From: Qipengyuania mesophila | GTDB taxonomy: Bacteria; Pseudomonadota; Alphaproteobacteria; Sphingomonadales; Sphingomonadaceae | Assembly: GCF_019711655.1 (NCBI RefSeq) | Contig: NZ_JAIGNU010000001.1 | Span: 1,211,501-1,275,500, forward strand | DNA: 64,000 bases | Direction: 5' to 3' | Shown here: positions 53,128-63,698 of the stretch, one piece after another | Layout: every line of letters starts with the position of its first letter | Position numbering within the stretch: position 1 is the first letter of the stretch | Position numbers and translations under genes: made by a program | Notes under the pieces: model-generated | Databases searched by the model: none | The model's input: the letters and a program-made list of their open reading frames with translations, nothing else | Told to the model about the DNA's origin: nothing

Positions 53128-53769
53128 TCAGCCGACCGCGCTCACTTCGCTTTCATCATCCTGCTTGCGCTTGCGACGACGCGGGGCAGGCTTGTCCTCG
53201 CCCTCGCTCGCACCGATCGAGGGCGGCAGCACGGCAGCGTCGATTTCGCCGTCGCCGTCCTGACCCTGCTTCGCCTTGCGCGGAGCACGGCGCTTCTTGG
53301 GAGCGTCCTCTTCCTCGTCACGGCGGGTGAAGGGGTTTTCCGAAGGCTCGTACTCGCGGGAATCGGCATCGTCACCGGACCGGGGCTTGCGGCCACGGTC
53401 CTTGCGATTGCCCTCGTCCTGCTCGTCGCGCCGCCCGCGCGGACGACGATTGCCGCGGCGGTCGTCGCCATCGTCATCGTCGTCATCGTCGCCCTGACCG
53501 CCGCGATCGTCGTGGCGCTTCGCCTTGGCTTCTTCCTGGCGCGCCTTGTTGTCGGCGATCACGCGGAAATAGTGGTCGGCGAACTGCAGATAGTATTCGG
53601 CCTGGACGCGGTCGCCATTGTGCTGGGCGTCCTGCGCGAGCTTCTTGTACTTGTCGAGCAGCTGCGGGGCATTGCCACGAGCGCGGCTATCGATGCGATT
53701 GGCGTTGTTGCCACCGCCCTGATTACGATTCCCGCGTCCGCGACGACGGTTGTTGCGATTGGTGTTCAA
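53128..53769 (-). CDS. DUF4167 low-complexity RNA-binding-like protein
   Basis: A 213-residue protein. The N terminus is basic and Asn/Gly/Arg-rich (NTNRNNRRRGRGNRNQGGG), followed by the DUF4167 core LLDKYKKLAQDAQHNGDRVQAEYYLQFADHYFRVIADN. The rest alternates acidic runs (seven Asp in a row) and basic stretches and is probably disordered. I use TTG 53769, with GAGGA ten bases upstream, since family members begin with the basic segment; the frame extends to 53817. It follows prfA-prmC, its usual alphaproteobacterial place. Function unknown; RNA or ribosome binding is a guess. Confidence 0.78.
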   Translation of the reverse strand: MNTNRNNRRRGRGNRNQGGGNNANRIDSRARGNAPQLLDKYKKLAQDAQHNGDRVQAEYYLQFADHYFRVIADNKARQEEAKAKRHDDRGGQGDDDDDDDGDDRRGNRRPRGRRDEQDEGNRKDRGRKPRSGDDADSREYEPSENPFTRRDEEEDAPKKRRAPRKAKQGQDGDGEIDAAVLPPSIGASEGEDKPAPRRRKRKQDDESEVSAVG

Positions 53770-54005
53770 GGGTAGCTGGTCCTCATTCAATGCGCGGCGC
53801 GAACCGAACCGGTCCACATCTGGCCGCGTGACCCCTTGCGCGGCTGCGCCTGTCGCAACTCGCGTGCCCCGGTCTGTGCATGGTATGCAGGGCCGAAGCC
53901 GCGCACCAAAACTGCAATGTCGGAGCTGGAACCGGCGGGGAGGCGTTAGCCGCGCACCGCTGGCCTGTGGCCAGAGGTAAAGGCTCGAATCGGCTTTGCC
54001 AAGCC
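53770..54005. other. Gap between prmC and the DUF4167 gene
   Basis: About 235 bases. Apart from the GAGGA ribosome site next to the DUF4167 start I see no gene, clear promoter or terminator in it. Confidence 0.4.
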
Positions 54006-54836
54006 CTAAGTGAGAATCAGTGCCCGCGGACGTCCGCCGAGGTCCTGCTGCATGGTCACTGCGAAGCCCGATTCGCGGGCCAGCTGCGAAACCGCGTCCT
54101 CCTGAGTCGCACCGATTTCCAAGACGACCACACCGCCCGGAAAAAGAAGCTTGCCAAGGTGCGGGACGATGGCGTGATAGTCGTCAAGCCCTTCGACTCC
54201 GGCGAACAGCGCGGAAGCCGGTTCGTAATCGCGCACGTCCGGATCGAGCGCGGCTCCGGTCTCGACATAGGGCGGATTGCACAGGATCAGGTCGAACTGG
54301 CCGAGCGGTGCCGCCCAGCCCTCGTCGAGCCAGCTCGCCCTGACAAATTGGGCGCGGTCGGCCAGTCCGAGGCGTTCGCCATTGGCCGCTGCCACGCGGA
54401 CTGCCGCCGGAGAGGCGTCGATGCCGATACCGCTCGCCTCGGGACGCTGGTCGAGAAAGGCCAGCAGCAGCGCACCCGTTCCGGTGCCCATGTCGAGCAC
54501 GCGGGCATCGGGCCGCGCCGCCCCGAGCGCCGCGCGGACGATGGTTTCGCTGTCGCTGCGCGGGATCAACGTGTCGGGGGTGACGGCGAAGTCGAGCCCG
54601 AAGAATTCCTGCACGCCGAGCAGGTGGGCGATCGGTTCATGTGCCAGACGGCGGGCGACCAGTTGCTCGAACTCCGCCAGGTGGTCCTCGGCCGCGTCGC
54701 GCATCCGCTCCAGCAGCATCTGCGAGCGCGAGGCATCGAGCACATGCGCCATCAGCAGTTCGGCATCGAGCCGCGCGGTGTCGCTGGTGGACGAAAGGCG
54801 GGCTGCTGCCTTGCGGATGGCGTCGCCGACGGTCAT
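54006..54836 (-). CDS. prmC: Release-factor glutamine N5-methyltransferase
   Basis: Methylates the Gln of the GGQ motif in release factors 1 and 2. 276 residues: an N-terminal helical domain, then a Rossmann methyltransferase with VLDMGTGTGALLLAFL (SAM binding) and the catalytic NPPY in FDLILCNPPYVETG. It follows prfA, the gene for its substrate, after about 120 bases that contain an inverted repeat. Start at ATG 54836. Confidence 0.95.
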   Translation of the reverse strand: MTVGDAIRKAAARLSSTSDTARLDAELLMAHVLDASRSQMLLERMRDAAEDHLAEFEQLVARRLAHEPIAHLLGVQEFFGLDFAVTPDTLIPRSDSETIVRAALGAARPDARVLDMGTGTGALLLAFLDQRPEASGIGIDASPAAVRVAAANGERLGLADRAQFVRASWLDEGWAAPLGQFDLILCNPPYVETGAALDPDVRDYEPASALFAGVEGLDDYHAIVPHLGKLLFPGGVVVLEIGATQEDAVSQLARESGFAVTMQQDLGGRPRALILT

Positions 54837-54857
54837 TGTCGCGCGCCGGGCGACTGT

Positions 54858-54932
54858 CCTTCGACAGGCTCAGGACGAGCGGACGCTGACGCGGGTCCAA
54901 CCCACACCCGCTCAGCCTGAGCTTGTCGAAGG
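54858..54932. repeat. REP-like inverted repeat between prfA and prmC
   Basis: Two 25-base units face each other: 54858-54882 begins CCTTCGACAGGCTCAGGA and 54908-54932 ends CTGAGCTTGTCGAAGG, separated by 25 bases. They are near-reverse complements and can form one large hairpin. The unit (CCTTCGACAAGCTCAGG type) is, as I recall, a widespread intergenic repeat in sphingomonads and other proteobacteria. A fragment occurs at 36850-36863. Confidence 0.65.
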
Positions 54933-54957
54933 CCGCGTGCATCCACCGGCGAGACTC

Positions 54958-56025
54958 TCACTCGCTCATCGCCGCGAGCCGCTTGGCCTCATCCTCGGCG
55001 ATCAGCGCGTCGACCAGTTCGCCGAGACCCGGTCCGGCAATGATCTGCGGCAGCTTCTGCAGCGTCAGACCGATCCGGTGGTCGGTCACGCGCCCTTGCG
55101 GGAAATTGTAGGTGCGGATGCGCTCGGACCGGTCGCCGCTGCCGACCATGGCCTTGCGCGCCTCGGCCTCGGCACCCTGCGTCGCCTCGCGCTGCGCGTC
55201 ATAGAGCCGCGTGCGCAGCACCTGCATCGCCTTTTCGCGGTTCTTGTGCTGGCTGCGTCCGTCCTGGCAGGTGACCACGGTGTTGGTCGGCAAGTGGGTG
55301 ATGCGGACCGCGGAATCGGTGGTGTTCACGTGCTGCCCGCCGGCACCGCTGGCGCGATAGACGTCGATCTTGAGATCGCCCGGATCGATCTGGACATCGA
55401 CCTCGTCGGGCTCGGGCAGCACCGCCACGGTCGCCGCCGAGGTGTGGATACGCCCGCCGCTCTCGGTCTCAGGCACGCGCTGGACGCGGTGGACGCCGCT
55501 CTCGAACTTGAGCTTGGCGAAGACGCCGGTGCCGGTGACGTTGGCGATCACTTCCTTGAACCCGCCGACTTCGGACGCGCTCATGCTGACAGGCTCGACT
55601 GTCCAGCCCTGTTCGGCGGCGAAGCGTTCGTACATGCGGTAGAGATCGCCCGCGAACAGTGCCGCCTCGTCGCCGCCGGTTCCGGCGCGGATTTCGAGCA
55701 TCGCGGGCTTGCTGTCGGCGCTGTCGCGCGGGAGCATGGCGATGGCGAGCGCGCGTTCGGCCTCGGGCAAGCGCTTGCGCAAGTCGGCCAGCTCCTCTTC
55801 GGCCATGGCCTTCATTTCGGGATCGCCGAGCATCTCCTCGAGGCTGGCGATCTCCTCGCGCGCCGCCTTCACCTCGGCGGCAACCTTGGCCACCGGCTCG
55901 AGTTCGGCATAGTCGCGGCTCGCCTGGACGAAGGCGTCGCCTTCGAGCTGGCCCGAGGCCATGCGCGCCTCGAGCTCGGCGAAACGGTTGGCGATCTGGT
56001 CGAGGCGTTCGGCGGGAATGGTCAT
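54958..56025 (-). CDS. prfA: Peptide chain release factor 1
   Basis: Recognises UAA and UAG stops and triggers peptide release; 355 residues. The GGQ motif stands in [42 protein letters not shown] and [17 protein letters not shown] are also typical. The decoding tripeptide region precedes the GGQ domain ([22 protein letters not shown]). Start at ATG 56025. Followed by prmC. Confidence 0.96.
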   Translation of the reverse strand: MTIPAERLDQIANRFAELEARMASGQLEGDAFVQASRDYAELEPVAKVAAEVKAAREEIASLEEMLGDPEMKAMAEEELADLRKRLPEAERALAIAMLPRDSADSKPAMLEIRAGTGGDEAALFAGDLYRMYERFAAEQGWTVEPVSMSASEVGGFKEVIANVTGTGVFAKLKFESGVHRVQRVPETESGGRIHTSAATVAVLPEPDEVDVQIDPGDLKIDVYRASGAGGQHVNTTDSAVRITHLPTNTVVTCQDGRSQHKNREKAMQVLRTRLYDAQREATQGAEAEARKAMVGSGDRSERIRTYNFPQGRVTDHRIGLTLQKLPQIIAGPGLGELVDALIAEDEAKRLAAMSE

Positions 56026-56345
56026 GGTATTTTTGGGTGATGGATGGGCGACAAAGGCGACGGGATGTCAACTTCGATTTTCTAGCCTAGCTTATTCTTT
56101 CATAGCGCAATTTTAACGCAAAGGCGGGGCGACACTTGCGTCGGGAGCCCACGCCGGGTCGGTTCCTACCAACTAACCGAGCCCCCTTAGCGAACGATCC
56201 GGCCTGTAGGAAAGGCGTTCCGCGAGAATGGTCAAATCACCGCCCCCGCTACAGTAATTCCGCGCATCCAAGACAAGGCCCGCGCTCGTCTTTTACTGGG
56301 CCGCAAGGAGCGGACTTGAGGTCAAGTCCGGGTTAACGGGTACTA
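56026..56345. other. Intergenic region between hisS and prfA
   Basis: About 320 bases, lower in G+C than the surrounding genes. It has a perfect palindrome (CGGACTTGA, two bases, TCAAGTCCG, 56311-56330) just after hisS, and an A+T-rich patch at 56075-56120 that could contain the prfA promoter. No gene, tRNA or insertion sequence is recognisable. Together with the low-G+C end of hisS it forms a continuous atypical segment. Confidence 0.45.
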
Positions 56346-57608
56346 TCACGTGTCGCCAGTCAGCGTAAATGTCGCCATAATTTCGTGCAACTCATCCGAC
56401 TCAATCGGTCGTTCTATTCTCCATGATTGATGCAAGTCATCGTCACGGTAATCCAATGAAACTATGATCATTGGATTAGCTTTTACCGCCCGACCATATC
56501 TTTTCCTCGGGCTGCCTGTAACAAACATATCTGCAACGATCATTTTGCTGCGTAATAGGGAAGTTAATCTAGACGCGTCTTTCTCCACTCGGGAATGTTC
56601 CGCAACGACTGCAACCTGAAGTTCGCCTTCATCCTTCTCCCCTACTAGCATCGCCAGCCGCTCGATCCCTGCAGCCCAGCCGACCGCAGGTGTCGGCGCA
56701 CCGCCGAGGCTCTCCATCAGCCCGTCATAGCGGCCGCCGCCGAGGATCGTGCTCTGGCTGCCGAGCTTGCCCGCGGCCTCGCTGCCCTCGTCGGGAATGA
56801 ACTCGAAGGCGGTGTGGCGGTAGTAGTCGAGCCCGCGCACGAGGCTTTCGGCGCGCTGCCACTTGACCCCCGCGGCGTCGAGACCGCTGGTCACTGCGTC
56901 GAAAAAGGCGCGCGCATCGTCCGAGAGATAGGCGTCGATCTTGGGCGCATCGGCGACCAAGCGCTTATCGCGCGGGTCCTTGCTGTCGAGGATACGCAGC
57001 GGGTTCTTCTCGAGCCGCTCCTGCGAATCCTCGGACAGCTCGTCCTTCACCGCGCGGAAATGTTCGACCAGCGCGGCGCGCCAGGCTTCGCGGCTGTCGC
57101 CGTCGCCCAGCGTGTTGAGGTGCAGTGTCACACCCTCGATCCCGAGTTCGCGGATCACCTGGTCGGCCATGGCGAGCAGCTCGACATCGGCCTGCGGTTC
57201 AGCCGCCCCGATGATCTCGGCGTCGATCTGGTGGAACTGGCGATAGCGGCCCTTCTGCGGGCGTTCGTAGCGGAACAGCGGCCCGTGCGTCGCCAGCTTG
57301 AGCGGCGCATGCTGCTGCCAGCCATTGGTGAGGAAGGCGCGCGCGATGCCGGCGGTGAATTCGGGGCGCAAAGTCAGGCTTTCGCCGCCGCGGTCCTCGA
57401 AGCTGTACATTTCCTTCGCGACCACGTCGGTGGTCTCGCCGATCGCGCGGCTGAACACTTCGGTCTTCTCGAACACCGGCATCTCGACGCGGCGGAAGCG
57501 ATAGAGCCTGCGCACGCGCTCGAAGGTTTCGACGACGAAGGCGAAGGCTTCGGCATCGACGCCGAAGATGTCCTGCGTTCCGCGAATGGCTTGTGGGGTC
57601 TTGCTCAT
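56346..57608 (-). CDS. hisS: Histidyl-tRNA synthetase
   Basis: Class II synthetase of 420 residues. Motif regions: [47 protein letters not shown] (motif 2), the histidine-binding [15 protein letters not shown] (normally RGLDYY), and [14 protein letters not shown]. The last 100 residues, the anticodon-binding domain, are encoded by DNA of only about 46% G+C (hand count over 56341-56640), far below the rest of the gene, and their sequence is atypical ([19 protein letters not shown]). This suggests replacement of the 3' end by foreign DNA. The minus-strand start is ATG 57608. Confidence 0.92.
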   Translation of the reverse strand: MSKTPQAIRGTQDIFGVDAEAFAFVVETFERVRRLYRFRRVEMPVFEKTEVFSRAIGETTDVVAKEMYSFEDRGGESLTLRPEFTAGIARAFLTNGWQQHAPLKLATHGPLFRYERPQKGRYRQFHQIDAEIIGAAEPQADVELLAMADQVIRELGIEGVTLHLNTLGDGDSREAWRAALVEHFRAVKDELSEDSQERLEKNPLRILDSKDPRDKRLVADAPKIDAYLSDDARAFFDAVTSGLDAAGVKWQRAESLVRGLDYYRHTAFEFIPDEGSEAAGKLGSQSTILGGGRYDGLMESLGGAPTPAVGWAAGIERLAMLVGEKDEGELQVAVVAEHSRVEKDASRLTSLLRSKMIVADMFVTGSPRKRYGRAVKANPMIIVSLDYRDDDLHQSWRIERPIESDELHEIMATFTLTGDT

Positions 57609-57704
57609 GTCGGGCGCGCGTCTAGCGCGTTCGATGGAGGGGGGGAAGTCGCTCGTCGAACTTGCGCTTGCCTTGGTCGCGCCCGGTCCGCATGACTGGC
57701 GCCC

Positions 57705-59645
57705 ATGAAGACAATGACCGCGTCGCTCGCCCTGGCTGCCGCCCTCGCCATCTCCTTCCCCCTCGCCGCCCGGCCCGATACGAATTCGGCCCCGGTCGCG
57801 CCGCAGCTGGAGGACGGGACGCCGCTGCCGCAGGATACAGCCTGGCCCGGCGGGACGATCGCGCTGAACATCGATGCGACCGATACGCGCCGCGGCGTCT
57901 ATGCGGTGACCGAGACGATCCCCGTGGCGGCGGGCACGCGCGAACTGGTGCTGCTGTTCCCCGAATGGCTGCCCGGCAACCATGCCGCGCGCGGGCCGAT
58001 CAACCTGCTGTCGAACATACGCTTCACCGCCAACGGCCAGCCGCTTGCGTGGAAGCGCGACACGCTCGACGTCTACCGCTTCGTGGTCGAACTGCCCGAG
58101 GGCGTGCGCGAAGTCACCGCCAACTTCCTCCACACCTCGCCCGTCACCGGGCGCGAGGGGCGGATCACCATGACGCAGGAAATGCTCAACCTGCAGTGGG
58201 AGAAGATGAGCCTCTATCCCGAAGGGCACTACACCCGCCGCATCGCGGTCAAGCCCACGGTCACGGTTCCCGAAGGCTGGCAGGTCTTCACCGCGCTCGA
58301 CGGGCAGGAGCGCACCGGCGACACCGTCACCTGGCAGGATGTCGATTACGAGACGCTGGTCGATTCGCCGATCTTCGCGGGCAAATATGCCAAGCAATGG
58401 TCGCTCGGTGAGGGCGTGAAGCTCGATGCGGTCGCCGACGCGCCCAAATATCTCGAGCTGGCGCCCGAAAACCTCGCGCGCTTCGACCGGCTGGTGGACG
58501 AGGCCGATGCACTGTTCGGCGCGCGGCATTTCGACCATTACGACATCCTGCTCGCCATGACCGACCGGATGGGCGGGATCGGCCTCGAGCATCACCGCTC
58601 GGCCGAGAACCAGTACGAACCCGACGCGCTGATCAAGTGGGACGAGATGGACTGGGACCACAATGTTGTCAGCCACGAGCTGGTGCACAGCTGGAACGGC
58701 AAGTTCCGCCGCCCCGAGGGGCTGTGGACCCCCGACTATCGCACCCCGATGCAGGACGATCTTCTGTGGGTTTATGAAGGCCAGACCCAGTTCTGGGGCT
58801 GGATCCTCGCCGCGCGTTCGGGCCTGCAGCAGAAGGACACGATCCTCGGCACGATCGCCAATGCGGTGGCGAATTATTCCGAAGGCCAGCCGGGCCGCGC
58901 CTGGCGCGCGGTGCAGGACACGACCTACGATCCGATCGTCAATTCGCGCCGCCCGCTCCCCTATTCCTCGCTCCAGCGCAGCGAGGATTATTATGTCGAG
59001 GGCGCGCTGACCTGGCTCGAAGCCGACCAGATCATTCGCGAGGGCACGGGCGGCAAGAAGGGGCTCGACGATTTCGCCAAGGCCTTCTTCGGCAAGACCG
59101 ACGGCGACTGGGGCGTGCTGACCTATGATTTCGACGAGGTGGTGGAGACGCTCAACGGCGTTTACGCTTACGACTGGGCCAGATTCCTCGACACCCGCCT
59201 GCGCCAGCCGAACCAGCCGGCGCCGACCAAGGGTCTGGAGATGGCCGGTTACCAGCTGGTGTGGAAAGACACGCCCAACCCCTATGCCAAGGGCCGCATG
59301 CAGGGCGGGAAATATCTCGACCTGTTCAATTCGCTCGGCGTCAATCTCGACAATGAGGGCAAGGTGACCTCGACCCTGTGGGACGGGCCGGCCTTCAACG
59401 CGGGCATCGTCAACGGCGCGCAAGTGGTCGCCGTCAACGGCACCGCATATTCCTCCGATACGATCAAGGAAGCGGTAGCCGCCGCCAAATCGGGCAGCGA
59501 GCCGATCACCCTGCTGGTCAAGCGCGGCGACCGCTACGACAGCGTGGCGATCGATTACCACGGCGGGCTACGCTACCCGTGGATCGAAAAGACCGGCAAG
59601 GGAAAGCAGGGGCTCGACCTCCTGCTCGCTCCTCGCACGCGCTAG
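57705..59645 (+). CDS. M61 family metallopeptidase with PDZ domain
   Basis: Exported zinc peptidase of 646 residues (glycyl-aminopeptidase family). Signal peptide at residues 1-21; an N-terminal beta domain; the catalytic [20 protein letters not shown] with HExxH, and the downstream ligand Glu in [12 protein letters not shown]; a C-terminal PDZ-like domain ([23 protein letters not shown]). M61 enzymes remove N-terminal Gly or Ala from peptides. Divergent from hisS, with 96 bases between starts. Confidence 0.9.
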   Translation: MKTMTASLALAAALAISFPLAARPDTNSAPVAPQLEDGTPLPQDTAWPGGTIALNIDATDTRRGVYAVTETIPVAAGTRELVLLFPEWLPGNHAARGPINLLSNIRFTANGQPLAWKRDTLDVYRFVVELPEGVREVTANFLHTSPVTGREGRITMTQEMLNLQWEKMSLYPEGHYTRRIAVKPTVTVPEGWQVFTALDGQERTGDTVTWQDVDYETLVDSPIFAGKYAKQWSLGEGVKLDAVADAPKYLELAPENLARFDRLVDEADALFGARHFDHYDILLAMTDRMGGIGLEHHRSAENQYEPDALIKWDEMDWDHNVVSHELVHSWNGKFRRPEGLWTPDYRTPMQDDLLWVYEGQTQFWGWILAARSGLQQKDTILGTIANAVANYSEGQPGRAWRAVQDTTYDPIVNSRRPLPYSSLQRSEDYYVEGALTWLEADQIIREGTGGKKGLDDFAKAFFGKTDGDWGVLTYDFDEVVETLNGVYAYDWARFLDTRLRQPNQPAPTKGLEMAGYQLVWKDTPNPYAKGRMQGGKYLDLFNSLGVNLDNEGKVTSTLWDGPAFNAGIVNGAQVVAVNGTAYSSDTIKEAVAAAKSGSEPITLLVKRGDRYDSVAIDYHGGLRYPWIEKTGKGKQGLDLLLAPRTR

Positions 59646-59735
59646 GTCTTTGGCCGGTTGCGGCCCGGCCCCGCTCGCTCTAAGGGCGCCTCAGTCTTTC
59701 TGGGGAGAGGGGCCGCACGCAACGTGAGAGTATAG

Positions 59736-60275
59736 ATGCGCATCGACATGATCCCTGTGGGCGACAACCCGCCCGAAAGCCTCAACGTCATCATCGAGGT
59801 TCCGACCGGCGGCGAGCCGGTCAAGTATGAGTTCGACAAGGCCAGCGGCGCCCTGTTCGTCGACCGCATCCTGCACACGCCGATGCGCTATCCGGCAAAC
59901 TACGGCTTCGTGCCGCATACGCTGAGCCCCGATGGCGACCCGCTCGACGCACTGGTCATCGCACGCTCGCCCTTCATCGCGGGCTGTGTCGTGCGCGCCC
60001 GCCCGATCGGCGTCCTCAACCTCGAAGACGAGCATGGCGGCGACGAGAAGCTCATCTGCGTGCCGGTCGACACCACCTTCCCCTATTATTCGGATGTCGG
60101 CGAGACCAAGGACCTGCCCTCGATCATCTTCCAGCAGATCGAGCACTTCTTCACCCACTACAAGGATCTCGAAAGCGAGAAGTGGGTGCGGATCGGCAAT
60201 TGGGGCGATGCCGCCGAAGCGCGGCAGATCGTGATCGAGGCGATCGAACGCTACGAAGCCGACAAGGCCAAGTGA
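59736..60275 (+). CDS. ppa: Inorganic pyrophosphatase
   Basis: Cytoplasmic family I pyrophosphatase of 179 residues. The metal-binding signature DGDPLDALV, together with YPANYGFVPHT and the C-terminal HYKDLESEKWVRIGNWG, is complete. It drives biosynthetic reactions by hydrolysing PPi. Single-gene unit ending at a strong terminator. Confidence 0.96.
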   Translation: MRIDMIPVGDNPPESLNVIIEVPTGGEPVKYEFDKASGALFVDRILHTPMRYPANYGFVPHTLSPDGDPLDALVIARSPFIAGCVVRARPIGVLNLEDEHGGDEKLICVPVDTTFPYYSDVGETKDLPSIIFQQIEHFFTHYKDLESEKWVRIGNWGDAAEARQIVIEAIERYEADKAK

Positions 60276-60282
60276 CATCATA

Positions 60283-60307
60283 GGGGCGCCGCGAGGCGCC
60301 CCCTTTT
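60283..60307 (+). terminator. Terminator of ppa
   Basis: GGGGCGCC-GCGA-GGCGCCCC (60283-60302), an 8-bp stem with a GNRA tetraloop, then CTTTT. Confidence 0.85.
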
Positions 60308-60320
60308 CATGCGGGCCGGC

Positions 60321-61712
60321 TCATTCGACCGGGCGCGAGGTGTCGAGCAGATCCTTCTCGCTCGCACCCTTGGCCTGGCGGCGTTCGGCCTCGACCATTT
60401 CGCTGATCTCCTCCTGCGGGGTGACGTCCGCCACCGCTGCTGCCGGCGCAGGCTTTTTCGGTGGGGCAGTGTCGGCGGGTGAAGCCGCACGCTCGCGCGT
60501 GGTCGCCAGGGGCAGCGGCTGGGTGCGCGCGTCGAAGCGCAGGCGATAGATCGGCTCGGGCAGCGCGAAGCCGCCGTCCTCGAGCGCCGCCTTGACCGCC
60601 AGGATCGCGCCGCTACGCGCCTTGTACCAATCGGCCTCGCGCTGGTCGATCCAGCCGAGGAAACGAAGCACCACATTACTCTCGCCGACCTCGATCACCC
60701 GCGCCTCGGGCGCGGGATCGCCGAGCACGAAGGGCAGCCCGGCGAGCGTCTCGCGGCCCAGTTGGCGGGCCGCATCGGCATCGTCGTCGGCATCGACGCC
60801 AAGGTCGAAATCGAACCGGCGCTGCGGATTGCGCGTGTAGTTGAGGATCACCGCGCGGAACACCTGCCCGTTGGGAATACGCAGGTGGTTGCCCTCGAGC
60901 GTCATCAGGATCGTGGCGCGGCTGGTCAGCCGGATGACGCGCCCTTCCTTGTCGTCGATCACCACCCAGTCGTTGGCGCGGAAGGGCTGGCGCAGGCTCA
61001 GCATCAGCGAGGCGACATAGTTCTCGATCGTGTCGCGCATCGCGAAGCCGAGCGCGATGCCGACCACGCCCGCCCCGCCGAGCACCGCGCCGAGCAATGC
61101 GCTCGCCCCGACCATGTCGAGCGCGACCACGAGGCCGACGATCGCGAAGATGAAGCGGATTGCGCTGGCGATCAGTTCGGCGAGGAAGGAGTTGGGCGCG
61201 AGGCGGTGCCACAGGCGCTCGAGCCCCGCGATGAGATAGCCGACAAGCGTGATCCCGGCCCAGACCGCGAGCGCCAGCGCGATCAGCGGAAGCAGCTTCA
61301 CCAGCCCCTCCCAGCGATCGGCGAGCGTGGCGATGCCGCCGCTCTCCGACGAAATCGACAGGTCGCGCTCGAGCCGGTTCTCGACCGTAACCACCCCCGA
61401 TACGCGGCCGGCGATGGCCTCGGCGCGGGCGATATCGGCCTGCTGCGGCACCGTGCCCGACAGCGTCACCACACCCTGTGCAACGGCCACGGATACCGAG
61501 GAGAAGGCGGGCAGCTCGGCGAAGATGCCCGCGATGCGCTCGGCGATCTTGGCGTCGGCACCGCTATCCTGCGTGGTGGCGATCGTCTGGGCGGGAGCGG
61601 GTGCTTCCGGGCTGGCCGCTTCGGTCGGCTGGTCGAGCTCCGGGAGCTGCGCGTGGGCCGGCACGGAGATCGCCAGCCCCCATGCGAGCAGCAGGAGCAG
61701 CCGCATGATCAT
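60321..61712 (-). CDS. BON-domain mechanosensitive channel (MscS family)
   Basis: Membrane protein of 463 residues. Signal peptide (residues 1-22), a periplasmic BON domain (RIAGIFAELPAFSSVSVAVAQGVVTLSGTVPQQADIARAEAIAGRVSGVVTVENRLE), several transmembrane segments, the MscS pore region LGAVLGGAGVVGIALGFAMRDTIENYVASLMLSLRQPFRANDWV, and a C-terminal tail rich in Pro/Ala. BON domains bind membranes or other partners, so gating may respond to envelope state. Its ATG overlaps the pmbA stop (ATGA). A second ATG six bases downstream (61706) could also serve. Confidence 0.87.
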   Translation of the reverse strand: MIMRLLLLLAWGLAISVPAHAQLPELDQPTEAASPEAPAPAQTIATTQDSGADAKIAERIAGIFAELPAFSSVSVAVAQGVVTLSGTVPQQADIARAEAIAGRVSGVVTVENRLERDLSISSESGGIATLADRWEGLVKLLPLIALALAVWAGITLVGYLIAGLERLWHRLAPNSFLAELIASAIRFIFAIVGLVVALDMVGASALLGAVLGGAGVVGIALGFAMRDTIENYVASLMLSLRQPFRANDWVVIDDKEGRVIRLTSRATILMTLEGNHLRIPNGQVFRAVILNYTRNPQRRFDFDLGVDADDDADAARQLGRETLAGLPFVLGDPAPEARVIEVGESNVVLRFLGWIDQREADWYKARSGAILAVKAALEDGGFALPEPIYRLRFDARTQPLPLATTRERAASPADTAPPKKPAPAAAVADVTPQEEISEMVEAERRQAKGASEKDLLDTSRPVE

Positions 61713-63055
61713 GTGCCGGCGATCGCCATGCCGTCGATGCGGAAGGTGGGCACGTCGATGCCGCGCTGGAATTCGAGATCGTCCGCCGGCACCAACGCGC
61801 GGAACATGTCGGGCAGGGTCCCGGCGATGGTGATCTCGGCAACCGGCTCGGCGAGCTCGCCGCCGCGAATGCGCAAGCCGCTCGCCCCGCGGCTGTAGTC
61901 GCCGGTGACGAGATTGACCCCTTGCCCGAAGAGGTCGGTGACGTAGAGCCCGTCCTCGATATCGGCGATGAGTTCGGCAACACTCGGTTCGCCCGCCTCG
62001 AGGTAGACATTGCCGACGGAGATGCCCGGCGCGCCGCCACTGCCCCGGCTGGCATGGCCGGAGAGCTGCAGCCCGAGCTGCGCGGCGCTGGCGACATTGG
62101 TCAGCCAGCCGGTGACCTGCCCGGCATCGACCAGCGCGCGCGGCACGCTCGCCACCCCTTCGCCATCGTAATTGCGCGAGCGCAGTCCGCGCAGGCGATG
62201 CGGATCCTCGAGCACCTTGATCGCAGTGTCGAACAGCTGGTCCTGCTCGCGACCGATCAGGAAGCTCGCCTTGCGGGCGATCGAGGGAGCGCCCATCGCG
62301 CCGAGCAAATGGCCGAGCACGCCACCGCCCACGCGGGGATCGAACACCACCGGCATGCGGCCCGAGGGGATCGAGACGGGCGCGAGCTTGCGCACCGCGC
62401 GTTCGCCCGCCTCGCGACCGATTTCGGCCGGGTCGGGCAAATCGCTGCGGTGGCGCTGCGTGCGATAGGCATAGTCGGTCTGCTTGTCGCCGCCCTCGCC
62501 CGCGACCACGCTGGCCGAAAGCGAGTGCGATCCGCCCGCATGGCCGCGCGCAAAGCCGTTGCTGGTGACCAGCGCGAAGACCGAGCGCGAATAGGAGGCA
62601 CTGCCGCCGTTCGAATTGGTCACGCCCGCGACGGCGCGCGCCGCATCCTCGGTGGCGAGCGCGGCCGCGCGCAACTCCTCGGGCGCGGGCGCGGCCGCAT
62701 CGACCAGATCGAGATCGCGTGGTTCGCCCGCGAACAGCGCCTCGGAGGGAGCCAGCCCGCCATAGGGATCTTCGGGTGCCAGCCGCGCCATCTCGACCGC
62801 GCGCTGCGCCAGCAGCTCAAGCCCCTCGGGTGCGAAATCGCTGGTGTTGATCGATGCCGAACGGCGCCCGACGAAGACCCTGAGGCCGACCTCCTCGCTC
62901 TCCGACCGCTCGACCTCCTCGAGCGCGCCGAGCCGCACCCCGACGCTTTCGGAAGAGGAGGCCCGTGCGACGGCATCGGCGGCATCGGCCCCCATCCGGC
63001 GCGCGAGGTCGACGAGCTCGTGGCAGCGGGCGAGCGCTGCGTCGACGCCGATCAT
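61709..63055 (-). CDS. pmbA: TldD/PmbA family protein (PmbA/TldE)
   Basis: A 448-residue subunit of the TldD/TldE peptidase pair, which processes small peptides such as microcin precursors and antitoxins. Family features: [41 protein letters not shown] at the start and [24 protein letters not shown]. The metalloprotease HExxxH of TldD is absent, so this is the PmbA/TldE partner. A tldD gene is not in the window. Coupled to the downstream BON-MscS gene by a four-base overlap. Confidence 0.88.
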   Translation of the reverse strand: MIGVDAALARCHELVDLARRMGADAADAVARASSSESVGVRLGALEEVERSESEEVGLRVFVGRRSASINTSDFAPEGLELLAQRAVEMARLAPEDPYGGLAPSEALFAGEPRDLDLVDAAAPAPEELRAAALATEDAARAVAGVTNSNGGSASYSRSVFALVTSNGFARGHAGGSHSLSASVVAGEGGDKQTDYAYRTQRHRSDLPDPAEIGREAGERAVRKLAPVSIPSGRMPVVFDPRVGGGVLGHLLGAMGAPSIARKASFLIGREQDQLFDTAIKVLEDPHRLRGLRSRNYDGEGVASVPRALVDAGQVTGWLTNVASAAQLGLQLSGHASRGSGGAPGISVGNVYLEAGEPSVAELIADIEDGLYVTDLFGQGVNLVTGDYSRGASGLRIRGGELAEPVAEITIAGTLPDMFRALVPADDLEFQRGIDVPTFRIDGMAIAGT

Positions 63056-63128
63056 GGCAAAAGCCGATGTTGAGAAATCATGCGCGCGAAGTAGGCCGCG
63101 CGCGGCGCGCTGGCAACCGCCGGTCCGG

Positions 63129-63503
63129 TCAGGAAAAAGCCAGCTTGAAGAAGGCGGTCAGCGCCACCGGCAGGCCGATGGCCAGCGCCCACAGCATGAT
63201 CTGGTCGCGCCGGAATGCGGGCTTGCGCTCGATATCGGCGGCTTCGTCGTCGCTCAGCCCGACCCAGCGGCGTTCGAACCAGCGGCAGGCGGGGATGATC
63301 CCCCCGACAAGGACGATAAGCGCGAGGTAGGGAAGGATCGAGGATGCGCCCTGTTTCATTGCGCCGACGGTCATGAAGATCTGGAGAGCGGTGTAAACGA
63401 GCAGCGCCAGCGCCACATTGTCGCTCATCGCCTTGCGCCAGTCGCGTCCGCGGCGTGCCGTGTGCCCGGTGGCGATATGATCGTCATGAAGCGCGTCGTT
63501 CAA
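63129..63503 (-). CDS. Small membrane protein of unknown function
   Basis: A 124-residue protein I do not recognise. After a polar, His-rich start come three hydrophobic segments ([62 protein letters not shown] regions). The TTG at 63503 has GGGGAG seven bases upstream, a much better start than ATG 63536 or ATG 63425. It precedes pmbA on the same strand and is separated from it by 73 bases. Confidence 0.6.
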   Translation of the reverse strand: MNDALHDDHIATGHTARRGRDWRKAMSDNVALALLVYTALQIFMTVGAMKQGASSILPYLALIVLVGGIIPACRWFERRWVGLSDDEAADIERKPAFRRDQIMLWALAIGLPVALTAFFKLAFS

Positions 63504-63698
63504 GGCGTCTCTCCCCTGTTTTCTCTTCCCGGAGAGCATTGTTTCAAAATTGTGGCCTGCTGGCAAGCAATCCTGCGCAAGCGCTCTGTCAACGCTGCAC
63601 CGATTGCAGGAGGCGGATCATGCACGAATCCTGCCAATTCGTCGAAAAAGCCTTTTGCACGGGTTTTCAAGGCCGATGTGCATGCTATGTCGCGGCCC

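Noticed and set aside
56290..56335. Possible tRNA or att site next to hisS
   Set aside because: The hairpin is a simple palindrome; no cloverleaf, TTCGA loop or CCA end can be drawn, and no integrase is nearby.
56346..59561. Minus-strand open frame of over 1000 codons spanning hisS and the M61 gene
   Set aside because: It joins the real hisS frame to antisense of the M61 peptidase; hisS starts at 57608.
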